Shown here in pieces: positions 23,981 through 33,200 of a stretch of DNA of 34,679 bases. Position numbers and translations under genes: made by a program. The DNA is taken from IMG/VR virus record IMGVR_UViG_3300007541_000082, positions 1 to 34,679 of that record. One strand, given 5' to 3'. A model generated the notes under the pieces. The model had not been told where the DNA came from. It saw nothing but the letters and a program-made list of their open reading frames with translations, and searched no databases. Position 1 is the stretch's first letter, and each line of letters starts with the position of its first letter. This DNA comes from a virus.

Positions 23981-24699
23981 TGGATCGTGACAAAATTCTA
24001 TACAGTATAAAAGAAGCTTTAGGGATTCTTTCAGATGATAGGTCTTTTGATTTACCTGATAGCCTTATCATGTATGAATATGAAATAGCTAGAGCTACTT
24101 TTATTGAACAACTGTATTCTAAAGGAGGTCGATACAATGATGTCGATCTCTTACAATTTGTCAAAGTAACTTTAGAGCAAACCAACAATACACCTTGTCC
24201 AAACGTTCCTTCTCGTTGCAAAATCCTTCGGAGCAAAGAACCACTACCGAGTTCATTCATCTATGTTCACGGTCGTTCGTTAATTGACAATGTAGGTAGC
24301 TCAAATCCTCTTTCAAGAGGTTTTGAAGTTATAGAGTACAATCGTGTTAGAGACATACGAAACACCGAGAGAATCGTTAAAAACAAGGTTTCAGTTTTCG
24401 TATTAAACGACTACGTCTACATCTTTGGTGACAACAACCCTTCTTTAGTTACCATGAATGAAGTGGTTGTTTCAGGTATTTTTGAAAGTCCAGATGCAGT
24501 AATGCAATCTGGTAGTTGTTACGAAAATTGTAACAACTATCCAATGAAAAACCAATATCATACTTATGTGATGGAGATGATTTTTAACAAGTTGATTTCT
24601 AAGTTATCTATTCCAAAAGATGAAGTAAACGATTCAAACAGTAATGTTCAAATGCAAGCGCAAGCGCCTGCTAAAAAACAAAAAGCTTCCAATGATTAA
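23980..24699 (+). CDS. Tail/connector ring-type structural protein, 239 aa
   Basis: The start overlaps the fibre stop (TAATG). The N-terminal helical part includes 'YSIKEALGILSDDRSFDLPD' and 'YEYEIARATFIEQLYSKGG'. The middle has 'NTPCPNVPSRCKILRSKEPL' and beta strands ending 'VFVLNDYVYIFGDNNPS', then 'EVVVSGIFESPDAVMQ', then a helical C-terminus and a Gln/Ala/Lys tail. The 'V-x-V-x-GIFExP' strand followed by a Cys-containing stretch is a pattern I associate with crAss-like virion ring or connector proteins. Placement shortly before the adaptor and tail stabilisation genes fits a ring stacked below the portal. The exact ring position cannot be given. A Shine-Dalgarno-like AAAGGAGGT inside the gene (24121-24129) leads to no useful ORF. 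Confidence 0.62.
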   Translation: MDRDKILYSIKEALGILSDDRSFDLPDSLIMYEYEIARATFIEQLYSKGGRYNDVDLLQFVKVTLEQTNNTPCPNVPSRCKILRSKEPLPSSFIYVHGRSLIDNVGSSNPLSRGFEVIEYNRVRDIRNTERIVKNKVSVFVLNDYVYIFGDNNPSLVTMNEVVVSGIFESPDAVMQSGSCYENCNNYPMKNQYHTYVMEMIFNKLISKLSIPKDEVNDSNSNVQMQAQAPAKKQKASND

Positions 24700-25252
24700 A
24701 AGCAAGTTTCACGGTGGCCCTGGTCATCCTCTGAAACGAGATGACAAATACAACGGTATTCCAGAGTATTATCAGGAATATGTCAAAATGTGTAATGATA
24801 GAAATATTGAACCTTTACCTAAATTAGTTTTTAACCGATTCAACAACAAACTACTTTTTAACATTCGACAAGAAATAATTGACGAAGGTTTTGAGTGGGA
24901 GATGCCTCTAAGTGTTGGTAATATTACGGTTTGTAAGTACAAACGTAAACTAACTCGCAGAAAAGATGGCACCTATGCACTACCAGTAAATCCCAGAAAG
25001 ACGGCTGCAGTTAGACGACTTGATCCAAACGCAAAACCAATCTATTACACCAATCAGCATACCGGCGGGTATCAAACAAAAATAGTTTGGTCACGTTTGA
25101 AGAAATCAACCAAGCATTTGTTCTATTATTCTTTCAATAGTTGTAAGCCCTTTAGATACTTACTTTTCAAAACTATAACCGATCAGACTAAGAGAGTGAT
25201 AGATAAATACTTTATCTTTGAGCCTCTACATACATCTGGAGAAATCCAATGA
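24692..25252 (+). CDS. Conserved-looking basic tail-region protein, 186 aa
   Basis: ATG 24692 (MIKSKFHGGPGHPLKRDD) overlaps the previous stop by 8 nt and is preferred over ATG 24644 inside that gene. The protein is very basic. It contains 'EYYQEYVKMCNDRNIEPLPK', 'VFNRFNNKLLFNIRQEIIDE', 'WEMPLSVGNITVCKYKRKLT', 'YTNQHTGGYQTKIVWSRLKK' and 'YYSFNSCKPFRYLLFKTITD'. The 'W-x-x-P-L-x-x-G-x-I-x-x-x-K' strand followed by a Tyr/Trp/Phe-rich region looks like a compact alpha/beta domain. I do not recognise a named function. Its tight packing between ring-like and adaptor genes suggests a virion or assembly role in the tail module, and its charge would suit contact with DNA in the channel. Confidence 0.65.
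   Translation: MIKSKFHGGPGHPLKRDDKYNGIPEYYQEYVKMCNDRNIEPLPKLVFNRFNNKLLFNIRQEIIDEGFEWEMPLSVGNITVCKYKRKLTRRKDGTYALPVNPRKTAAVRRLDPNAKPIYYTNQHTGGYQTKIVWSRLKKSTKHLFYYSFNSCKPFRYLLFKTITDQTKRVIDKYFIFEPLHTSGEIQ
25213..25220 (+). promoter_or_regulatory. Possible internal TATCTTTG promoter
   Basis: A perfect TATCTTTG lies inside the 3' end of the 186-aa gene, 28 nt before ATG 25249. The spacing is close to that of the leadered promoters, but the coding context means it may be chance. Confidence 0.3.
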
Positions 25253-25536
25253 GTGATACAACACTAAAAGCTAGACCCATGAGTGGATACAAAAGCTGGT
25301 CACATTCTGTAAACAACGATACAGAAGACAAGTCAATTCGTGTAAGACAAGTTGAAAACGGTTTTGTAATTGACGTTGATATTTGGAAAAAATCCAATAA
25401 AGATGAATCAATTTGCAAAACTTACATTTCTTCAACAAATCCATTAGAAGGTATTAAAAACGTCAACGAAGCAGATAAACTCGGTTTTGGTAAGCAAGAA
25501 ATCGACCAAATGGAATTTTTCTTAATAAATTCGTAA
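25249..25536 (+). CDS. Small tail-module protein, 95 aa
   Basis: ATG 25249 overlaps the preceding TGA by 4 nt (ATGA). The protein is charged and probably two-layered: N-terminal 'KARPMSGYKSWSHSVNND', strands 'SIRVRQVENGFVIDVDIWKK', then a helix 'DKLGFGKQEIDQMEFFLIN'. No cysteine pairs, signal peptide or membrane segment are present. The gene lies between a basic tail protein and the adaptor gene, with 2 nt to the next start. It is probably a minor structural or assembly factor, but I do not recognise it. Confidence 0.6.
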   Translation: MSDTTLKARPMSGYKSWSHSVNNDTEDKSIRVRQVENGFVIDVDIWKKSNKDESICKTYISSTNPLEGIKNVNEADKLGFGKQEIDQMEFFLINS

Positions 25537-25538
25537 AG

Positions 25539-26294
25539 ATGTCTTTTTCTGGTAGATATACGACTATTGGGGTAGTCCTTGATAAAATTAAAGTTCGTTC
25601 TGGTGCCAGCATTAATGAATCTGATGCAGCAGAATGGATTGCTGATTTGATGTCTACTTTAGCACCTTATTCTATTTTGCACGTTGTTGTTACAGATGGT
25701 AATCCAAACGACAATAATCCACAACCAATAGAAGTTAAAGAATATCGTGCAGAGTTACCTTGCGATATTGTTGAGTTGATGCATATTATTGATTTGAAAA
25801 CTTTCACACAATTAAGAAGTAGTTCATCACCAGCAAAAATTATTAACTTTTCTAAAAATCCAAACTTCAATTATAAATCAATCAATCCTTCTTCAACCGG
25901 TTCACCAGACGCTTATCAGTTGAAAAACGGTTATATTTATACTGATTTTGAAGAAGGTCATTTAGTTTTAGTTTACAGAGCTTGGCCTAGAGATCAAGAC
26001 GGTAACTTTTTAATACCAGCAGATAGACCAGTTATTGATGCATTTGCTTGGCACATACAAGAACAAATTGATTACTTTCTTTGGCGAAGTGGTGAAATAG
26101 CCGATAAGGTTTTTCAAGTAACTCAACAAAACAGTTTGTGGGCTAAAGGTAAAGCTGTGAGTTTCATAAATGCTGAGAGTGATGGTGAAATGTATTCAAC
26201 TACGAATATATGGAGTACACCTCTTAGCAGAGACAACTTCTTTAGAACCGCTTATGCATCAATGGGTAGACAAATTGCAGAGCGCATTCATTAA
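25539..26294 (+). CDS. Head-tail adaptor (P22 gp4 / T7 gp11-type) protein, 251 aa
   Basis: The N-terminal helical part ('YTTIGVVLDKIKVRSGASIN', 'DAAEWIADLMSTLAPYSIL') is followed by a beta domain with 'EYRAELPCDIVELMHIIDL', then 'DAYQLKNGYIYTDFEEGHLV' and 'LVYRAWPRDQDGNFLIPAD', then a helix 'IDAFAWHIQEQIDYFLWRSG'. The series 'Y-x-x-x-LPcDi-x-x-i', 'G-Y-I-x-T-x-F-x-x-G-x-(V/L)-x-(L/V)-x-Y-x-A' and 'D-x-D-G-x-x-x-I-P' is typical of tail tubular A / gp4-like adaptors that sit under the portal ring. Its stop overlaps the start of the tail stabilisation gene (TAATG), matching the adjacency of these two genes in crAss-like genomes. Confidence is good for the class, lower for its exact ring. Confidence 0.75.
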   Translation: MSFSGRYTTIGVVLDKIKVRSGASINESDAAEWIADLMSTLAPYSILHVVVTDGNPNDNNPQPIEVKEYRAELPCDIVELMHIIDLKTFTQLRSSSSPAKIINFSKNPNFNYKSINPSSTGSPDAYQLKNGYIYTDFEEGHLVLVYRAWPRDQDGNFLIPADRPVIDAFAWHIQEQIDYFLWRSGEIADKVFQVTQQNSLWAKGKAVSFINAESDGEMYSTTNIWSTPLSRDNFFRTAYASMGRQIAERIH

Positions 26295-29200
26295 TGGAAA
26301 TCGGTCGTAAAATATACGGTAAACTCAATCGTGATTTATCTAAAGAATTGCACGATGAAAATACCTATTACGACGCTCGTAATATGCGCTCCCTATCTGA
26401 TAATCGTCAGAGTACGGGTGCAATAGCTACTGTTAGAGGTACTGCTTTAAAATTCACAATACCCGACGTATCTATAGCAATTCAAGTTGATCAAGAAGGT
26501 AAACCTGTTGTTGTTTTAAATTATGGTTCTGGTGTTTTGCGATTGTATGGTGAACACTACAATCGAGTATCAACAGCACCACCTCAACAATTTCAGAACA
26601 TTCGTTCTATTGGTAGCGCTGTTGGTAAAAACAGCATTTTTCTTTTAGCAACTGCGGAAACCGGCGAACCCTCGGAGTCATCCATGGGTTCTATTTGGGA
26701 GTACAACACGGCAGAAGATACACTTCGATTATTGTACTTTGATGCTCTAAACATCTCACAGAAGTATCCTGTTGAGATGTATTACAATTACGAAAATCAA
26801 AACGTTGAAAAACTTTATTGGTGGGGTGATCTAAATTTTGTTCGTCACATCAATGTTAGAGAATCTAACTTATCTGAGAAACCTCTTGATTTCTTAGATG
26901 TAGCTCCTTTGATTAATCCTAGTTCTCCAGAGTTAATTCAAACAAATGCTGGTCAAGGTAATTTCAAACCCGGTATAGTTTCATGGGCTTTTAGTTACGT
27001 CAACATTAACGGTGTAGAAACACAAATTTCACCTGAGTCAAATCCCGCCACAGTTCAGGATGCCTCCGGGGGTAAACCACAAGATGAAACAGTTGCTGTA
27101 TCATTTAGTTTGCAAATAGACAATCTTCGTAGTGATTTCGATATGATTCGAATATATCGTATTCATTATACAGATAAGATTGCAGAACCAGTTATTACTC
27201 TTATAAAGCAAGATCAACTTTCATCTACATTTTATTCTTTTGTAGATGATGGAACAGAATTTGTTTCATCTTTCGGATTAACTCAATATTTACTATTAGG
27301 TACAGAACCGTTTAAAAGTAGTACGGGTGCAGTAAAAAATAACCGATTAATTCTCATAGATAACACTTATGAAGATTTTTTAGTCGAATTAGATACTCGT
27401 GCATACGGATTTAATTCTTCTGGTAATATAGCTGAAGTATTTGACAACAACGGTGTTAACTCTTTAATTACACCTTCAAACTGGAATCAATTACCAATTG
27501 ACCATGATTGCATTAATAAGTCAATTAAAGCAGAAACTGATTTTAATACTGATGGTAATGGTTTTGGTGTTGATCCTTTTTATTACAATTTTTATAATTA
27601 TAATACTTCCGGTATTAGAGGTGCTGAGGGTCCATATATTAAAATTACTGAAGTTAATGAATTTTCAATTGAAAAAATACCTCAAAGAGTTCCAAGTGAA
27701 TTAGGTCTTTTTACAAAACCATCTTCCGAAGGTTATAAAAAAGCGACTAATTTTTCATATCAAGGTTTTAAACGAGACGAAACTTATCGTATAGGTATTG
27801 TGTTTTTTAACAAATACGGTCAGCGTAGTTTTGTTTCTTGGATTTGTGATTATCGTATTGGTGATCATAAAATCAATCCTTTAACAAATGATCTTGGTGA
27901 AATATTAGAAGTACATCTTCACATAGAATTAAAAAGTTCTGCCAAAAGTATTTTGGAAGCACAAGGTGTGTACGGTTATCAGTATGTGTTTGTTGAACGA
28001 AATAGTTCTAACAAAACAATCTTGGCTTCTGGTATAGTAGGACCAACAATTTTTAGCATTATTGAAGGTTATGGTGATTTAAATAATAACATACCCCCTT
28101 ATATGGGTATGCTTGGTTCTGTAGATGGAAATCTTTTGAAACAAGGTTCTTATTTACCAAACGGAGACACGAGAGCGATTGGTACAGGTTTTCTCGGTAA
28201 TGAATTAGCTGTATTTGTGCCAACTATATTAGAATTTCGTTCTATTGAACTAAATGAATTTTCACCCACAGATGGTTACTTTAAAATAACAAATGCTCAA
28301 GCTGTAACCAATCACATTTATCGTAGAGCGTATAACACAAGTTCAGGTAATTATTCAACCACAGAAACATGGACTACTGGTAGACCTTATGCTTTTGCAG
28401 ATATTAATGACGATTTACACGTCCAATTAGATTCAATATTTGCTATTAAAAACACATTACCTGAAAGCATAAGTTATCCTCTAATTAAACCGGTTACTAT
28501 TAAATCAAGCTCAAATATTCTTAATTTTCAATCTCTTGATTCTGTAGTTGGTGTGCTTGTAGATAAAGACACAGGTGCTTCACAAAGTATCTCTTCTCGA
28601 ATAGTTAGACCAATACATTCTGGAAAAGATTCTGATGTTTATACTCACGATGTTTTAATATTTGCTTCAAAATCATTAGGTGATCAAATTCAAAGTTATA
28701 TTGTTAATTACTCTAAATTAGGAGTAGATGATTATTTATTGCAAGCTGATTACAAAAGATATTTACCTAATCAATATGGAGGTAACACTTTTGCAGATCG
28801 TTCAAGAAACAAATACATTCCTTGCAGTAGATTTTTCAAAATAAATGAAACAATTTCATCAATACCTTCTATTGAAAACGTATGTCATGGAGATAGTTTC
28901 ACATCTATTCATAACTACTGTCGGTCTGAATTAGCTTTTACAGATATTACTGGTAAATCTGGTCACAGAGATATTTATCAGTACATTTCAGAAAGTATTA
29001 TTGCAGAACCGTTAAGAATGTACTCTGCAATAATTACTCGTAAACCGGGTCAAAAACTAGAAGATTATTACAAGTACAATACAGCTTACGATAGAAAACA
29101 CAATGTTCGTGAGTTTTTTGGTAAACCTCTTGTTTTAAACACAAACCCTAATCGTTTTAACGAGGTAAAGTATTCTGATGCCAAAAGTCCCGGAGAAACC

Positions 29201-30199
29201 TTAGACTCTTGGTTAACCTTCGCCCAACTAAACGTCGGCTATCTTGAGGGTTCATTTGGTAAGCCTACTCGTGCTTTGGTTGGTTCTGGTGATGAACTGT
29301 TCATTTGGCAAGAAAACGCTTACGGGGTGTATGCTATTGAGCCTTCAGTAACCAATGTTGATAGTGTAGGTAATACGGTTTACATTGGTACTGGTCAATT
29401 TTTACATAGCTTCACTTATCTTTCAAAGAAAAGCGGCCTTCAACAAAAATGGGCCATTTCTTCAAGTCCGTATGGTTTTATTTGGTACGATCAACAACGC
29501 AAAGCAATTTTCGGATTAGGTCAAGATCGAAATAGATTAGATGTTGATGGTATTACAACTTATGTAAGAAACCTACCAGTTTTCGGTAATAATCCGCTTT
29601 CTGAAAATAGTGTACTCGCAGGCCATTCGGCAATTCACAACGAAACCTTTTTGTTCTTTGTTCACAACAATACTAAGGAAGCATGGGTTTTCGATCATTT
29701 GAAAAAAGGCTGGTCATATAGAGCAGATGCGGACCCTAGTTTGGTAATTGATTACTACGGTAAAATGTATCTTCAAAAAATGCAGACTGGTCAAGTATAT
29801 GCGTTTGGTGAAGGTAATCCCGGTAGTATGTTGGGTGTATCTTATCCATCGTCGGTAACAGTTATTGTTTCAGACAAACCCGGTATGGTAAAAATATTGG
29901 ATAATTTGTTTTGGAACAGCGAAGTATATCTTGGTCAAAATCATATTCACGACGCAACTTTTGAAAAAATTCGCATTTGGAATGATCATCAAGATACAGG
30001 TTTAATTGATCTAAACTATCCTGACTTGGTACGTTTACTGCGCGAATGGAGATATGTAGTACCTGATGCTGAAAGACTTGAACGCTTTCAAAGTCAATAT
30101 TTTTACATTGAGTTATATACTTCAAATTCAAACAATTATGATTTAATATTACAAAGTTTGAAATATCGGTACAGAGTTCATCCTGTACCATTTATGTAA
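26294..30199 (+). CDS. Tail stabilisation protein (P22 gp10-like, crAss Tstab type), 1301 aa
   Basis: The N-terminus reads 'GRKIYGKLNRDLSKELHDEN' then 'YYDARNMRS' and 'TGAIATVRG'. This is the 'G-x-x-N-x-D...l-x-x-x-e-Y-x-d-A-x-N' opening seen in the large stabilisation proteins of crAss-like phages. Next come Ig- or fibronectin-like parts ('GIVSWAFSYVNINGVETQIS', 'DMIRIYRIHYTDKIAEPVI'), several hundred residues of mixed beta sheet, and a C-terminal beta-propeller-like region ('GSGDELFIWQENAYGVYAIE', 'GHSAIHNETFLFFVHNN', 'KEAWVFDHLKKGWSYRADAD'). The protein is expected to form the hexameric hub or nozzle below the adaptor rings. Its start is coupled to the adaptor gene, and an 80-bp regulatory gap follows it. 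The length is large but usual for this family. Confidence 0.82.
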   Translation: MEIGRKIYGKLNRDLSKELHDENTYYDARNMRSLSDNRQSTGAIATVRGTALKFTIPDVSIAIQVDQEGKPVVVLNYGSGVLRLYGEHYNRVSTAPPQQFQNIRSIGSAVGKNSIFLLATAETGEPSESSMGSIWEYNTAEDTLRLLYFDALNISQKYPVEMYYNYENQNVEKLYWWGDLNFVRHINVRESNLSEKPLDFLDVAPLINPSSPELIQTNAGQGNFKPGIVSWAFSYVNINGVETQISPESNPATVQDASGGKPQDETVAVSFSLQIDNLRSDFDMIRIYRIHYTDKIAEPVITLIKQDQLSSTFYSFVDDGTEFVSSFGLTQYLLLGTEPFKSSTGAVKNNRLILIDNTYEDFLVELDTRAYGFNSSGNIAEVFDNNGVNSLITPSNWNQLPIDHDCINKSIKAETDFNTDGNGFGVDPFYYNFYNYNTSGIRGAEGPYIKITEVNEFSIEKIPQRVPSELGLFTKPSSEGYKKATNFSYQGFKRDETYRIGIVFFNKYGQRSFVSWICDYRIGDHKINPLTNDLGEILEVHLHIELKSSAKSILEAQGVYGYQYVFVERNSSNKTILASGIVGPTIFSIIEGYGDLNNNIPPYMGMLGSVDGNLLKQGSYLPNGDTRAIGTGFLGNELAVFVPTILEFRSIELNEFSPTDGYFKITNAQAVTNHIYRRAYNTSSGNYSTTETWTTGRPYAFADINDDLHVQLDSIFAIKNTLPESISYPLIKPVTIKSSSNILNFQSLDSVVGVLVDKDTGASQSISSRIVRPIHSGKDSDVYTHDVLIFASKSLGDQIQSYIVNYSKLGVDDYLLQADYKRYLPNQYGGNTFADRSRNKYIPCSRFFKINETISSIPSIENVCHGDSFTSIHNYCRSELAFTDITGKSGHRDIYQYISESIIAEPLRMYSAIITRKPGQKLEDYYKYNTAYDRKHNVREFFGKPLVLNTNPNRFNEVKYSDAKSPGETLDSWLTFAQLNVGYLEGSFGKPTRALVGSGDELFIWQENAYGVYAIEPSVTNVDSVGNTVYIGTGQFLHSFTYLSKKSGLQQKWAISSSPYGFIWYDQQRKAIFGLGQDRNRLDVDGITTYVRNLPVFGNNPLSENSVLAGHSAIHNETFLFFVHNNTKEAWVFDHLKKGWSYRADADPSLVIDYYGKMYLQKMQTGQVYAFGEGNPGSMLGVSYPSSVTVIVSDKPGMVKILDNLFWNSEVYLGQNHIHDATFEKIRIWNDHQDTGLIDLNYPDLVRLLREWRYVVPDAERLERFQSQYFYIELYTSNSNNYDLILQSLKYRYRVHPVPFM

Positions 30200-30233
30200 A
30201 TTACCAATTCTGTAATAAACAGCCTTATTGTTT

Positions 30234-30263
30234 TGTAATTTAAAGTGCTATCTTTGAATTACA
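30234..30263 (+). promoter_or_regulatory. TATCTTTG promoter flanked by a 7-bp inverted repeat
   Basis: TATCTTTG (30249-30256) lies 23 nt before ATG 30280. TGTAATT (30234-30240) and AATTACA (30257-30263) are exact inverted arms enclosing it. TGTAAT/ATTACA occurs five times between 30211 and 30290 (30211, 30234, 30258, 30274, 30285). A TTG ending at 30230 sits 18 nt before the box, a reasonable -33 element. Confidence 0.65.
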
Positions 30264-30279
30264 CAGAACTATTATTACA

Positions 30280-33200
30280 ATGGCTGTAATGACTAAGAAA
30301 GACTTTGAGGACTTACGCTTCGATGAAGATGGTAGCATTATGTACCCCAAGACAACGATTAATTATCTTCTTACTGGCGGCTTGATTGATGAAGACAACG
30401 CTGTAGATAAAAACAACAGCCAACGTGCTTCTGAAGAAAGAGCTAGAATGAAAGCCGAGCGTCTCGAAGCTTGGTCTACTGGTATTGGTTTGGTTGCTAA
30501 TGTTGCCGGAGCTGCTTTTGGAGTACCCGGTTTAGGTACAGCAGCTTCTGGCTTATTTAAAACTTTTACAGGTAAAGCAGGTGAAGGTTTAACTCAACTT
30601 GGTCAAGTAGGTGGTGATGCTTTGACTGGTATTGGAAATTTGTTTAAAAAAGACAATGATTCTAAAGTTGATTCTTACGATGGAAAAGTATTCAGTCCTG
30701 AGGATGCAGCTACCTTAGGTATGCCCAATCCAGATATAAGTCTTGATTTAGGTTTACAAAACCCAGCACGAAAACCTCAAGCATCAATTGATCCTTATGG
30801 TGGAAAGGTATTTAGTCCTGAGGATGCCGCTAAGTTAGGTATACCTAATCCAAATTTAAATGTCGATTTAGGTTTACAAAGTCCTACGCCAAAATCTAAA
30901 GTAGAAATTGATCCTTACGAATTTAATTTTAAAGATGATCCTACATTAGGCATACCCGATCCAGATTTAAATCTTGGTAACTTGGTTTTAAAGTACGGTG
31001 GTTCTATGAGCAGTTCAAATAGTTCTACTGGATTAACTGAGTTCAAAGGTCTTTCTCACCAATCACCAGAAGGCGGTATTGATATGACCTCTCCAGGTGG
31101 ACAGCCTACGCTTGTGGAAGATGGTGAAACTCTTTATAACGACTTCGTATTTACAAACTCAAGGGTAATTCCCAAAGATGTTGCATACAAAGCAAAACTT
31201 CCTAAAAGTATTGAAGGTAAAACATTTGCTAAAGCAAGTAAGATACTAGAAGAAGACTACAAATTAAATCCAAATAGTATTCAATCGAAACAATCATTTC
31301 AAAGAATGATGGAGCGATTGATTAATCTTCACATGGAAGTTGTTCCAGAATCTCGTCCTGAGAATATGGGTCCGGCTGCTGTAAACAATAGTGTTCAAGG
31401 TGCAGCTACTTACAAGTATGGTGGTTATTACAAGTCTTTGAAAAAAGGCGGACCGACTAACCCAACACCTAAGGCTAAAGCAAATAGACAGGTTGAATTA
31501 ACACCTGAACAAAAAAAGCGTCAACGAGAATTAGATGAAAAAGCTATTGAAAATCAAAACATAAATCCTTATGGAAATAATCAAAGAACGTATTTTGATG
31601 AATTAAATCCACAACAAAAATCTCAACAATTTGATTATCCATCTTCAGTTAACGATCAAGCTAGTTATAACGATCAATCTGGTTATGATAATGCATTTGA
31701 TGATTTGTATTCTTTTTCTGACGGTCAGCAAGTAGACCCTGTAAATCCAGAAACTCCTTCACAAAACGATCAAACTCTACCTAGTGATGATCCGTATTTT
31801 ACTCCAGAAGGTTTAGCTTCTACTGAAGAAGAATATAACAATATAATGGGTGGTACTGATAATGAATATGGTGAAATAACAGAAGCTCAGAAAAAATTAA
31901 TAAAGGTTTTGGTAAATGATCATGGTTATTCACCAAGAATGGCATTGCTTACGGCATCCGTTTCTTCAAAAGAAAGTAACGGTAATTTTACTGTAAAAGA
32001 GGAAGGTTACGGAAATACTTCTAACGAACGAATAAGAGAAGTTTTTACAGATAGAGTTGCCGATCTTTCAGAAGAAGAATTGACATTATTGAAAAAAAAT
32101 GATGAAGCTTTTTTCGATCATGTTTACATGAATGAGGGTTCTAAACTTGGTAATACTGATAAAGGAGACGGTTATAAATATAGAGGTCGAACTCTTATAC
32201 AACTTACTGGTAAAGGAAACTACAGAGATTTATCACGGGAATTATTTGGTGATGATAGATTAGTTGAAAATCCTGATTTATTAACAACTGATTTAAATGT
32301 ATCTACCAAAGTTATTGCTCGGTTTTTAAACAAAGGTAAAACAGCAGAAGCTATTAGTGGTATTAGTAGAACAAACGAAGAATTATCTAAAGAAGATTTT
32401 GAGAAATATTTAGATGCGGTTTATGCTAAAGTTGCAGGTTTATCTACAACCAAAAATTTAAATAAACGTAAATTATATCCTGCAGGTATTAAAAAAATGC
32501 GTCAATGGGCATCTACTTTTTATGACGATAATGATTTTTGGAATACTGAATTTGATATGTCATATAAGCCATCTACTTATACAGAAAGTTATAATCCAAC
32601 GAAACCTTCTAAAGGTATAGACCCTGAAGATGTTGCTAGAGCCGAAGAGGTTATTGCAAATCCTGAAAAAGCAGGTAAATCACCGAAGCAAGAAAAGGCT
32701 GAAGCTGAAGCCGAAGCTCAAGCTCAAGCTCAAGCTGAAGCTAAACCTGAACTCGACATTAATACACCTGATCAAGAGGTTTGGGAAGAAAACGATTTAA
32801 ATCAGATATTAAGTTACGAAGAATTTTATAACGATTATACTCCTCCAAAAAATTCTAGATTAGATGACATTTTAAGATTATCACCTGTTATTACTTCAGC
32901 AGCACAATTAGCTTCTGCGTTTGCTAAACCTGCTAGAAAAAATCCTTCAATGCTGGACATTAGAAATCCAGATCGAGCAGAGAAGTTCAACGAAGAGCCT
33001 GTTATAGCTAGAACTAATGAAGCGTTTGCAAATGCGGAGCAAGCTATTATGCAAAGCACAAGTAATCCGGGTCAATTGCTTGCAGCCTTGTCTGCGTTAA
33101 GTGGTCAAGCGGCTGGCCAAAAATCAGCGATTGCCATGGAAAAACAAAAGTTCGAAACAGCTCAAAAAGACCAAAAAGCACAAGGCGATTTGAACGTAGC

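Noticed and set aside
24121-24139. AAAGGAGGT followed by ATG inside the 239-aa gene, a perfect Shine-Dalgarno-like site
   Set aside because: The ORF from that ATG ends after about ten codons, and the sequence is explained by the encoded Ser-Lys-Gly-Gly-Arg.
29862-30191. 109-codon minus-strand ORF at the end of the tail stabilisation gene
   Set aside because: Antisense shadow of a well-supported gene; composition is not protein-like.
30206-30235. Terminator after the tail stabilisation gene (CTGT-AATAA-ACAG)
   Set aside because: The stem is only 4 bp and the following T-run is interrupted; too weak to list.
32690-32760. GAAGCT/CAAGCT hexamer run as a regulatory or origin repeat
   Set aside because: It is in frame and codes for an Ala-Glu-Gln linker between domains, which explains it.
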